Shown here piece by piece: positions 27,277 to 35,227 of a stretch of DNA of 64,000 nucleotides (position 1 is the stretch's first letter; each line of letters opens with the position of its first letter). Source of the DNA: Alienimonas sp043951915. GTDB lineage: Bacteria; Planctomycetota; Planctomycetia; Planctomycetales; Planctomycetaceae. The notes beneath the pieces are model-generated. The model did not search any database and was not told where the DNA came from. It saw only the letters and a program-made list of their open reading frames with translations. Where the stretch lies: positions 1 through 64,000 of the forward strand of contig NZ_JBINJD010000009.1 of the NCBI RefSeq assembly GCF_043951915.1, in the 5' to 3' direction. The position numbers and the translations under genes are program-made.

Positions 27277-29175
27277 TCAGGGCAGGAGCGTCACGAGCCG
27301 CCGATTCCCCGTGTCCGCGACCCAAACGCGGCCCGAACGGTCCACGTCGAGCCCCCACGGCGTGACCAGCGGGCCGGTCGCCCCTGAGTTCTCCCACCGG
27401 CCCAGCAGCGTGCCGTCGGCGCGAAGCGCCGTGACGCGGCCGCCGTGGTACTCCGGCACCCACAACGTGCCGTCCGCGGAGCGGGCCAGGTCGTAGGGGC
27501 TGTGCAGCGGGACGGCGGCGTCCCCGCCGAGCACGCCGCGGTACTCGCCCTCCTCCGTGAATCGCTGGATGCGGTCCCCGAAGGCGTCCGCGACCAGTAC
27601 GAACGCCTCCCCGCCCCCGGCCTTCCCCGGAGCGGGCGCTGGCGGGACCCACGCCACGCCGCTGGCCCGGCTGAACTGCCCCGGGCCGGTGCCGAACGCC
27701 CCGATCGACCGCAGCGGCTCGTTCTCCGGGTGCGGGCTGAAGATCTGCACGCGGTCGTTCCCGCCGTATTCGCCGACGTACAGCCGGCCGGCGTCGTCGG
27801 CGGTCACGGCGACGGGGAATCGAAAATTGCCCGGTTCGTCCCCCTCGACGCCCCACATCGTCACGACGTCGCCCTCGGTCGTGAACAGCACGACCCGGTG
27901 ATAGTGCGTGTCCGCGACCGCCACGAGCCAGCGATCAAACCCCGGCGGGCGGTAGACGCAGATCCCCTCCGGGTTGCCGTTGTGGTTCGCCGGCATCTCC
28001 CAGCGTCGCAGTTCCTCCCCCTCCGGCGAGAACGCCAGCACCCGGCCGGCGTTGTCCAGCACGTAGGCCACTCCGTCCGGCCCGATGCCCACGCCCCGCG
28101 GGGCCGGCAACTGCGGCCCGGCGTTGGGCAGGGCTCGCACCCGCACCTCCGCGAACTCCAGCGCTGGCCCGTCCGCCCCCCCGCCGTCGCACCCCGCCGC
28201 GATCCCGAGCAGAACCGCCGCCAGCAGGGCGAACGCCAGCCGCGTCGCCACCCGGACGCCCGCCGCCAGCGGCGGGCCGGGCCGGTGGTGCAGCACGGTG
28301 CGGTTCCCGCCGTCGTCGGTCAGTTCGGTGGTCGTCACCGGCCCGGCGGGGGCGGTGCGGACGACCGTCAGCGGGCCGTCCTCCGCCGGCGCCAACTCCA
28401 GCCGCTCCGCCCGGACGAACCGCCGGGGGCCGCCCGGCCGTGGGTCCGGCGGCAGTTCGTTCAGCGGCCCCAGCAGCGCCCCGGTCGCCCGGTCCGGCGG
28501 GTTCTCGTGCAGTTCTTCGGTCGACCCGGCGAACGCCGCCCGACCGTCCGCCAGCGCCACGCAGTGGGTCGACTCCCGCACCGCCGCGGCCGGGTCGTGG
28601 GTGGCGAAGACGACCGACCGCCGCACGCCGTCCGCGGTTCCGTCCCAATGCTCCCGCAGCACGGTCCACAGCCCCGGCAGCGCCGCGGGATCGACGTGGG
28701 CCAGCGGTTCGTCCAACACCAGCACGCCCGCCCCGCTCGCCACGGCCCGGGCGAGGGCCAACCGCGACCGCTCCCCCGCCGATAGCGTCCCCGGCCGGCT
28801 CTCCGCGACACCGGAGAGTCCGATCCGGCCCAGCAGCTCCTCCGCCGCGGCGTCGTCCCGTTCCGGTTGTACCGCGAGCAGGTGCCCCCGCGCCGTCTCC
28901 CCCGGCCACAGTCCGAGGTCTGAGGGAACCCAGAACAACTCACACGCCGCCCCCGGTTCGCCGTCGCCGATAGGCGGCGCGCCCCGCTCGACAGCTCCCG
29001 CGCTCGGCGTCTCGAATCCCACCAGCGCCTCCAACAACGAAGACTTCCCCGCCCCGCTCGCCCCCACGATCGCGGTAACGCCGGGGGGGATCTCCAGCGA
29101 AACGTCGTCCAGCCGCGGCCGCCCGGGGGCGCCGGGCAAACGGACGTGCGACAGTCGGAACAGCGGGGCCGTCAT
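27277..29175 (-). CDS. ABC-transporter ATPase continuous with a lipoprotein-like NHL-repeat domain
   Basis: One 632-codon frame without a stop. Residues 1-300 are an ABC ATPase: Walker A GASGAGKS (38-45), signature LSAGERSRLALARA, Walker B VLVLDEPLAHVDP, switch FATHDP. Residues 309-335 form a hydrophobic signal or membrane segment ending LLGIAAGC, a possible lipobox. From 336 to the end come NHL-type beta-propeller repeats (PRGVGIGPDGVAYVLDNAGRV, PWGLDVDRSGRVWVADTGNRR). GTG 28251 could start the NHL protein separately, but no stop ends the ATPase before it. The start ATG 29175 overlaps the permease stop (ATGA). It is either a true fusion placing a sensor outside the membrane, or two genes merged by a lost stop. 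Confidence 0.72.
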   Translation of the reverse strand: MTAPLFRLSHVRLPGAPGRPRLDDVSLEIPPGVTAIVGASGAGKSSLLEALVGFETPSAGAVERGAPPIGDGEPGAACELFWVPSDLGLWPGETARGHLLAVQPERDDAAAEELLGRIGLSGVAESRPGTLSAGERSRLALARAVASGAGVLVLDEPLAHVDPAALPGLWTVLREHWDGTADGVRRSVVFATHDPAAAVRESTHCVALADGRAAFAGSTEELHENPPDRATGALLGPLNELPPDPRPGGPRRFVRAERLELAPAEDGPLTVVRTAPAGPVTTTELTDDGGNRTVLHHRPGPPLAAGVRVATRLAFALLAAVLLGIAAGCDGGGADGPALEFAEVRVRALPNAGPQLPAPRGVGIGPDGVAYVLDNAGRVLAFSPEGEELRRWEMPANHNGNPEGICVYRPPGFDRWLVAVADTHYHRVVLFTTEGDVVTMWGVEGDEPGNFRFPVAVTADDAGRLYVGEYGGNDRVQIFSPHPENEPLRSIGAFGTGPGQFSRASGVAWVPPAPAPGKAGGGEAFVLVADAFGDRIQRFTEEGEYRGVLGGDAAVPLHSPYDLARSADGTLWVPEYHGGRVTALRADGTLLGRWENSGATGPLVTPWGLDVDRSGRVWVADTGNRRLVTLLP

Positions 29176-30632
29176 CGCTGCACCATACCCGCGGGCGCCC
29201 CGACCGCCGCCAGCCGCGGCGCCGCCCAGGCCCCCAGCGCCAGCAACGCGGCCGGGGCGACGGTGTTGATCAGGCAGAGCGCCCCCAGCACCGCGTTGTG
29301 ACCGTAGTGCATGAGGTTGTAGAGGCCCGGCGGGGCCGTCTCCAGCCCCGGCGGGAGCAGCACGGCGGCGGCGGCGACGTCCGCGGCGGCCCACAGCGTG
29401 AGCAACCCCCCTCGCACCCACGCCGCCCGCCCGGTCAGCCGCCACCACACCCGCCCCCCGGCCCGCCGCTGCGCCCGCGTCCCGCCCCGGAGCAGCGAGG
29501 TGAGGAACCGCCCGGCGGTGCGTCCTTCCGCGAACGCCCGCAACGCCGCCGCCCGCGGCAGCAGGACCACGGCGAGGGCGACGACCAGCGGCGCCGCCGA
29601 GTCCCGCACCGCTCGGGCGCCCGGCAGCCCCTCCGCCGCCGCGGCCGTCAGCCCGGCCTGCACGACCAGCCCCACGATCAGCGACCCGCACAGCCCCGGG
29701 GCGATCATCGCCGCCAGCAGCGGCGCCCCCGCCGGCCCCCGCACGCGGCCGACGAGCCACAACGCCCCGGAGGCCAATGCCGCGGCCGCGGCCCCGATCG
29801 CCAGCGAGCGGCCGCTCTCCGCGGCGAACTGCTCCGCCCGCCAGCCGCTCTCCAATAGGGTGCGAAAGCCCTCCGCTCCCGTCTCCCCGGCGACGATCGC
29901 CGCCGGCACGATCACCGTCAGCCCGCCCGCGACCGTCAGGGCCAGCGCCGCGGCGAGGTTCGACCGCCGCGAGGCCGGCGCCCGCCGTTCGTCCCGCCGC
30001 CCCGGCCCCGTCGCCCCCCGCAGCCAGATCAGCAGCGGCACGAGCCCGACAAGCTGCACCGCCGCGGCCGGCCACGCCAGGCGGAGCGAATCGGCCAGTT
30101 CGATCGCCCGGGCGTGGGCGTCGAACAGCGTGACGGTCCACGCCGTCGTCCCAGCGAGGCTGGGCGTTTCGAATTGCCCGAAGGCGTACAGTCCCGCGAC
30201 CCCCGCCGCGGGACCGAACCGGGCGAGCGTTCGCAGCGCCGCTTCCCTCTGCCAAGCCCATAACGCCGAGGCCCCGCGGGGCCTCGGCGTTATGGCGACG
30301 AGCTTGCGAAGAAATACCGCGGACGCCGTGCGGGTCGGGGGCGGGGCGACGGCCAGTAAGGCCGCCGCGGCGCACACGCACCGGGCCCAGATCAACAGGG
30401 CGGTCAGCGCCTCGTTCGCCCAGGGATGCGCGGCGAGGGAGAGCGAAAAATTGCTCCACCCGTAGCCGGTCAGCAGTTCGGGGACCAGCAGCGGGGCGAG
30501 CGTCGCCGTCCACCACAGACCGGCCCGCTCCTCTCGCAGCCGCCGGGCGATCGGCGCCGCCGCGGGCAGCGCCAGCCCGACGACCAGCGCCGCCCGAACC
30601 AGCGAGAACAGCACGCTCGGCCACAGACTCAC
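29172..30632 (-). CDS. Iron/thiamine-type ABC transporter permease (FbpB/ThiP-like) with in-frame palindrome
   Basis: 486 residues with about 12 membrane segments in two halves, as in two-domain permeases of the Fe(III)/thiamine importer group. The coupling region with FGQFETPSLAGTTAW fits this family. Start GTG 30632 overlaps the binding-protein stop (GTGA); an ATG/TTG further in is less likely. A perfect 36-bp family-2 palindrome (30259-30294) lies inside the gene and is read in frame as ITPRPRGASALW, with ATA, AGG and TTA codons that are otherwise rare here. The insertion sits in a cytoplasmic loop before the EFETPAL-type helix, so function may be kept. Confidence 0.82.
   Translation of the reverse strand: MSLWPSVLFSLVRAALVVGLALPAAAPIARRLREERAGLWWTATLAPLLVPELLTGYGWSNFSLSLAAHPWANEALTALLIWARCVCAAAALLAVAPPPTRTASAVFLRKLVAITPRPRGASALWAWQREAALRTLARFGPAAGVAGLYAFGQFETPSLAGTTAWTVTLFDAHARAIELADSLRLAWPAAAVQLVGLVPLLIWLRGATGPGRRDERRAPASRRSNLAAALALTVAGGLTVIVPAAIVAGETGAEGFRTLLESGWRAEQFAAESGRSLAIGAAAAALASGALWLVGRVRGPAGAPLLAAMIAPGLCGSLIVGLVVQAGLTAAAAEGLPGARAVRDSAAPLVVALAVVLLPRAAALRAFAEGRTAGRFLTSLLRGGTRAQRRAGGRVWWRLTGRAAWVRGGLLTLWAAADVAAAAVLLPPGLETAPPGLYNLMHYGHNAVLGALCLINTVAPAALLALGAWAAPRLAAVGAPAGMVQR
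30259..30294. repeat. Family-2 palindrome, copy A (inside permease coding sequence)
   Basis: Perfect 18+18 palindrome with no loop. The left half is CATAACGCCGAGGCCCCG. The frame through it stays open and is translated by the permease gene. Other copies lie at 43605, 44651 and 49565. Confidence 0.93.
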
Positions 30633-31696
30633 GCCGCGTCGCCCGTTGTCGGTTCGCCCGACAGCCACGCCAGCACGGCGGCCCGGTGCGGGTCGAGCCC
30701 CGCCAGCGGCACCGCGTCCCGGGCCAGCGCCGCGAACCGCTGCACGTCCTCCGGCAGCGGGCCGGAGACGGGGGTGAGGGGAATCTGCCGGGACGGCCCG
30801 TTCGCCAGCCGCACGGCGACCTCCTTGCCGAGCAGGTAGTCCGCCAACCGGGCGGCGTGGCCCGGGTTCGGGCCGCCGCGGATCAGGGCGACGGTGTTCG
30901 GAATACAGACCGGCGCCGGCCCGTCCGGGCCCGGGAGCAGCACGGGCAACGTCTCCACCGGGGCGCCGGCTTCGAGGGCGAGGTAGGCGTCGTCGGTGTC
31001 CGTCCAGCCGCAGGCGACCGTGCCGGCGGCGACGAGATCCTTCACCGCGGAATTGCCTGAGGCGATCACCCGACCGGCGTCGTCCAGCCGTTCGTAATAA
31101 GCCCGCAGCCCCTCGTCGCCCAATTCCCGGTGGAGCAACGAAAAATGCGTCAGCGTCGTGCCGTAGCGGGGATTGGCGTGGGCGAAGCTGAGGTCGCCCG
31201 CCCCGCCGGCGCCCGCCTTGGCCAGCTCTGCGTCGAGCGCTTCCCGGGTCGCGGGCATGCGGTCGGTATTGACGATCCAGACCCGCAGCCGGCCGCCGAA
31301 GCCGCACCACAGGCCTTCGTCGTCGCGGTGTCGCTCCGGCGTGGCCTCCCACGCCTCCCCGCGGTGCGGGGCCAGCAGGCCGCGGGCGGCGAGGTCCTCC
31401 GTGCCGCCGCGTTCGTTGTTCCAGAACAGATCGCAGACGGGGGCGTCGGCCTCGCGGATCAGCGAGCCGACCAGCGACAGGCTTTTCGTGGCCTCCGTGT
31501 CGAACTTCGGCCGCACCCGGATGCCGGTGCGGGCCTCGAACTCCCGCAGGATCGGCTCGGCGTGTAGGCGGTCCGCGGCGCAGTACAGCACCACCTCGTC
31601 CCCGCCGCCGCCGCCGCACCCGGCGGCGCCGACGAACAGGCCGGCCGACGCCGCCCCGAGGAACGCCCGACGGGAGGCGACGGCGTTATTCGTCAT
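30629..31696 (-). CDS. Iron(III)-type ABC transporter substrate-binding lipoprotein
   Basis: 355 residues. The N-terminus SRRAFLGAASAG is a twin-arginine-like signal (R9, R10) followed by GAAGC, with a possible lipid-anchored C27. The mature part begins EVVLYCAADRLHAEPILREFEARTGI, the usual start of FbpA/AfuA-class binding proteins. DLFWNNERGGTEDL and GNSAVKDLVAAGTVACGWTDTDD match the hinge and ligand regions. The Tyr pair that binds iron in FbpA is not obvious, so the ligand is uncertain. ATG 31696 is preferred over TTG 31711. It overlaps the upstream coiled-coil gene by 11 bases and the permease by four. Confidence 0.88.
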   Translation of the reverse strand: MTNNAVASRRAFLGAASAGLFVGAAGCGGGGGDEVVLYCAADRLHAEPILREFEARTGIRVRPKFDTEATKSLSLVGSLIREADAPVCDLFWNNERGGTEDLAARGLLAPHRGEAWEATPERHRDDEGLWCGFGGRLRVWIVNTDRMPATREALDAELAKAGAGGAGDLSFAHANPRYGTTLTHFSLLHRELGDEGLRAYYERLDDAGRVIASGNSAVKDLVAAGTVACGWTDTDDAYLALEAGAPVETLPVLLPGPDGPAPVCIPNTVALIRGGPNPGHAARLADYLLGKEVAVRLANGPSRQIPLTPVSGPLPEDVQRFAALARDAVPLAGLDPHRAAVLAWLSGEPTTGDAA

Positions 31697-33443
31697 CGTT
31701 CGTCGGGCCAAGGGCGTCGAAGTAGCGCTGGATGCCTTCGCGGTAACCGGGGGGCACGTCCTCGGCGACGATCGCCTCGTCCACGCCGTCCTTCACCCGG
31801 GCGAGGTTCTCCATGTACTCCGTCGTGCGTTCGCCGCGTTCGCTGTCGCCCTTGGATTTGAGGCTCATCAACGTCTTGCCGGCGACGAGGTGGCTCTGGG
31901 AGACCTCCGTGCGGAAGCCGGTTTTGGCGTCGGGCGCCTCCTCCATCGCCCGGCCGTCGACCTCCTCGCGCTCGCCGCGGCCCTCGCCGCCGCTGTCTTC
32001 GCCGTCCCCATCGCCTTCGCCGTCCCCTTCACCCTCGCCGGAGCCGCGGACGCTGCCTTCGATCGCCGCGACCGGCTGCTGGCCGCTCTCGGCGAGCATC
32101 TCCTCGTAGACCTCCAGGAACTCCGCCATGGAGGCCGCGTCGGTCGCCTCCTGCCCGTCCAACTGCCCCATTTCGTTGAGCTGACCGGCCTGCCGGGCGG
32201 CTTCGAGGGCCTGCTCCAACTCGGCCATGTCGCGGGCCGCCTGGGCGAGTTTCTCCGCCTCCAGCCCGGCCTGCTCGAGCACCGCCTTGGCGGCCTCGGA
32301 CGCTTTGTTCATCGCCTCGCGGGTCGCCTCCGGGGAGCCCTCGCCGTTCGCCTCGGCCTTGGCCTGCTCGGCGGCGTTGCGAAGCTGCTCGCCCGCCTGC
32401 CGCATCGCCTCGGCGAGGCGGTCGTCGCCCACGTCGTTGCGGGCGAAGTTCTCCAGCTTGCGGGCCTGCTCCCGCAGGGCCTGCATCTTCTCGGCCCGGG
32501 CGGCGGGGTCCGACTCGTTCGCCGCCTCGGCGGCCTCGGCGGCCATGCGGTTCAACGCCTCCCGCAGGCTTTCTGCGTCGCCCTCCTTCAGATCGCGGAG
32601 CCACTTTTTCCGCTCGTCGGCGTCCGGATTCAGGCCCAGCGTGCGGCGGCCGTCCTCCTCGGCGAGCAGCCCGCGGGCCTGCTCCGCGCTGACGTTCCGC
32701 CACGCCCGGCTGAGATCGGCCCGGCGTTCGGCCAGCTTTTTGCGGTTCGCCTGCACCTCGCCCCGCTTGGTCTTCTTCAAATCCGCGGCGAGCTTCTCCA
32801 CGGCGGCGGCGACCTCCGGGGACAGTTCGCTTTCCGGCCGCGACCGCTTGAGTTCCTCCGTCCGCCGCTTGGCCTCCTCGGCGGTGCGTTCGGATTTTTT
32901 CGCCGCGTTCTCGGCCTCTTGCGCGGCGGCGACGGCCCCGAACGGATCCACCCGCGGGACGAGGAACAGCACGCCGACCAGCACGGCCAGCGCCGCCCCG
33001 GCCGGGATCAGCCGCCGGCCCGGCAGGCCGAACGGGACCGCGGCCGCGGGGTCCACGGCCGGGACCCGGGCGGCGGCGTCGGCGTACACCAGCGGGGCGA
33101 ACGCCGGCGCCCGCTCCTGGCGCTCCAGTTCCGCGGCGGTGAGGAACAGATCCTTCGTGCCGGCGAAGCGGTCGGCCCGGTTGGCGGCGTCCTCCCGGGT
33201 GGGGCGGTCCCGGAACGCCCACGCCAGCCCCAGGGCCAGCAGGGCCGCGACCGGCACGGCGGCGGCGATCAGCGTGGACAGCCACTCCGGACGCCACCAG
33301 GCCAGCGGCACCAGGCCGGCCGCGGCCGCGCAGCCCGCCGCGGCGGCCCACAGCAGGGCCCGTCCGAAGGCCGCCCAGGCCAGGCGCCGGCGGATCGCGG
33401 CGAGCATCCGGTCCAACTCGCGGGACGGTGAGGTCGGCGACAT
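31686..33443 (-). CDS. Long coiled-coil membrane protein (DUF4175-like)
   Basis: 585 residues. Two helices near 30-50 and 58-78, and a third near 145-165, anchor the N-terminus. A Lys/Glu/Ala-rich coiled coil of about 300 residues follows (AAAQEAENAAKKSERTAEEA onward). A strikingly acidic Gly/Glu/Asp run (GEGEGDGEGDGDGEDSGGEG) precedes a soluble C-terminus. Such proteins accompany BatA/vWA clusters in Planctomycetes, and this cluster follows directly. ATG 33443 is preferred over GTG 33476. I cannot assign a biochemical function. Confidence 0.8.
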   Translation of the reverse strand: MSPTSPSRELDRMLAAIRRRLAWAAFGRALLWAAAAGCAAAAGLVPLAWWRPEWLSTLIAAAVPVAALLALGLAWAFRDRPTREDAANRADRFAGTKDLFLTAAELERQERAPAFAPLVYADAAARVPAVDPAAAVPFGLPGRRLIPAGAALAVLVGVLFLVPRVDPFGAVAAAQEAENAAKKSERTAEEAKRRTEELKRSRPESELSPEVAAAVEKLAADLKKTKRGEVQANRKKLAERRADLSRAWRNVSAEQARGLLAEEDGRRTLGLNPDADERKKWLRDLKEGDAESLREALNRMAAEAAEAANESDPAARAEKMQALREQARKLENFARNDVGDDRLAEAMRQAGEQLRNAAEQAKAEANGEGSPEATREAMNKASEAAKAVLEQAGLEAEKLAQAARDMAELEQALEAARQAGQLNEMGQLDGQEATDAASMAEFLEVYEEMLAESGQQPVAAIEGSVRGSGEGEGDGEGDGDGEDSGGEGRGEREEVDGRAMEEAPDAKTGFRTEVSQSHLVAGKTLMSLKSKGDSERGERTTEYMENLARVKDGVDEAIVAEDVPPGYREGIQRYFDALGPTNDDE

Positions 33444-33556
33444 CGCGGCGGGTCCGGTGCGGGGGGAGGGATTCACAGTTTAACGATTCGCCGACACGGC
33501 GGAGTTCTTGATCGGTTTCCGCCCGGGGGAACAACGCGGCGGGGGGCGGTCGATGC

Positions 33557-35113
33557 TCACTTCGCGGCGGCCTCCGCCGGGGTGAGGGAGCCGTCGGCGT
33601 CGGCGTCGAACCGCTCGAACGCCTCCCGCGGGCCGACGAACTCCGCCCAGGTCACTGCCCCGTCGCCGTTGCGGTCGGAGCGGCGGAACCATTCCGGCCC
33701 CTCCTGCGTGGCCACGGCCGGTTCGCGGCCGCGGATCATCTCCAGTTCCTCCTCATTGGGCGGACGGTCCGGGGCGCGGCCGGGCCCGAGGTGCAGGGTG
33801 AACCGGCCGATCAACTCCTCCGGAACGACGGCCCCGTCGCCGTCGCGGTCCAGCGAGGCCAACGCCCCGACGGTCGGGCCGGACGCCGCGAAGGCCCCCG
33901 CGGCGGCGACCCGCTCGGCGGGGGTCAGCCGGCCGTCGCCGTTCGCGTCCAGCAGGCCGAACAGTTCCGACCGCTCCGCCTCGCTGAGCAGGTAGATCCG
34001 GCTGTTCGCCAACCGCTGGTCCTCCTCCAGGTAGACCCGCACCTCCTCCCGGGTCGCCTGGCCGTCGCCGTCGCGATCCACGTCCTCGAACTGCGGAGCG
34101 CCGGGGAGGTTCGCGGCGGGGAACTCCGTTTCGTCGAGGTAGTCGTTGGCGTCGGCGTCGGCCCGGACCATGTCCAACAGGCCCAGCGAGATCGCGTCGG
34201 AGCCCAGCAGGTCGGCCCGGTCGGCGGCCAGTTCGACCTCCAGTCCCGGCGCCCCGCCGGCTGCGTCGGCGTCCACGGTGAGCGTGAGGGAGCGGCGGTC
34301 CGGCGCGACGGTCAGTCGGTCCGGCGCCCGGTTCTCGATGACCGCGATCCGCGGCAGGCCGAAGCTGCGGGCGATCAGCCGCACGCTCAGTTCCAGGTGC
34401 GGCTCCGGCGGAACCTCGGACGTGCCGTAGCGGGCGGCGAGTTCCGCGGACAGCCCCGGCGGCGCCGCGGGGGCGAGCAGCCGGAAGGGGCTGCCGGGGG
34501 GGAAGTGCCGGCGTTCGGCCCGCTGCGCGGCGGAGCGGAAGGGCGCCAGCTCCGCCGCGGAGAGCGTGCCGTCGGCGTCGAAGTCGTACGGCCCGGCGAC
34601 GCCGCGGCTGAGGGAGTCGTCGTTCCGCAATTCCTCCGGGGTGAGGCGGCCGTCGCCGTCGGCGTCGAGCACGTGGACCACGTCCGCGGCGTCCCCGCCG
34701 GCGAAGCGCTGCCGGACCCGCAGCGGAGGCCCCATCACGCCCTCCACCCAACTCCGGAACTGATCCGCCGGCAGCCCGGACTCGCCGGCGGCGTCGAACA
34801 GGGCCAGCAGTTCGGTCACGGCGTCGTCGGCGTTCGCGCCGGCGCCCAGTGAGCGGGGGGTCGGCGTGCGGGCGGCCTCCGCCCGGGTGACGCGGCCGTC
34901 GCCGTCGGCGTCCACGGAGGCCAGCAGCGAATCCCGGTAGCGCTCGGCGGCGTCGGTGAACGACTGGCGATCGACCGTCACCTCCGCCGCCACCCGCACC
35001 GGCCCGCGGGGGGCGAGGATCAGAAACTCCACCCGCTCCGGCGACTCCTGTGCGCTCGCCCCCTCTGCGGCCAGCCCGCAGGCGAGAACGGCGGCGGCGA
35101 GGCGGGCAAGCAT
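33557..35113 (-). CDS. Secreted EF-hand calcium-binding protein
   Basis: 518 residues with a signal peptide (MLARLAAAVLACGLAAEGASA, cut near 21). At least eight EF-hand loops of DxDxDG type are spread over the protein, including DADGDGRVTRAEA, DADGDGRLTPEEL, DANGDGRLTPAER, DRDGDGAVVPEEL, DRNGDGAVTWAEF and DADADGSLTPAEA. No enzyme domain is visible between them, so it probably buffers or senses extracellular Ca2+ or forms a scaffold. ATG 35113 is chosen because the signal peptide begins there; the open frame to 35203 adds nothing recognisable. Confidence 0.87.
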   Translation of the reverse strand: MLARLAAAVLACGLAAEGASAQESPERVEFLILAPRGPVRVAAEVTVDRQSFTDAAERYRDSLLASVDADGDGRVTRAEAARTPTPRSLGAGANADDAVTELLALFDAAGESGLPADQFRSWVEGVMGPPLRVRQRFAGGDAADVVHVLDADGDGRLTPEELRNDDSLSRGVAGPYDFDADGTLSAAELAPFRSAAQRAERRHFPPGSPFRLLAPAAPPGLSAELAARYGTSEVPPEPHLELSVRLIARSFGLPRIAVIENRAPDRLTVAPDRRSLTLTVDADAAGGAPGLEVELAADRADLLGSDAISLGLLDMVRADADANDYLDETEFPAANLPGAPQFEDVDRDGDGQATREEVRVYLEEDQRLANSRIYLLSEAERSELFGLLDANGDGRLTPAERVAAAGAFAASGPTVGALASLDRDGDGAVVPEELIGRFTLHLGPGRAPDRPPNEEELEMIRGREPAVATQEGPEWFRRSDRNGDGAVTWAEFVGPREAFERFDADADGSLTPAEAAAK

Positions 35114-35227
35114 GATTTCAGTATCCCGCAGACGACGCATCGGCGAAAGGGGATATGCGGCGGGGCCCGCTGCGTGCGCAACCGCAGGGGTGCCCCGCCT
35201 CACGGCGGCGGCGAACCGGGGGAACGC

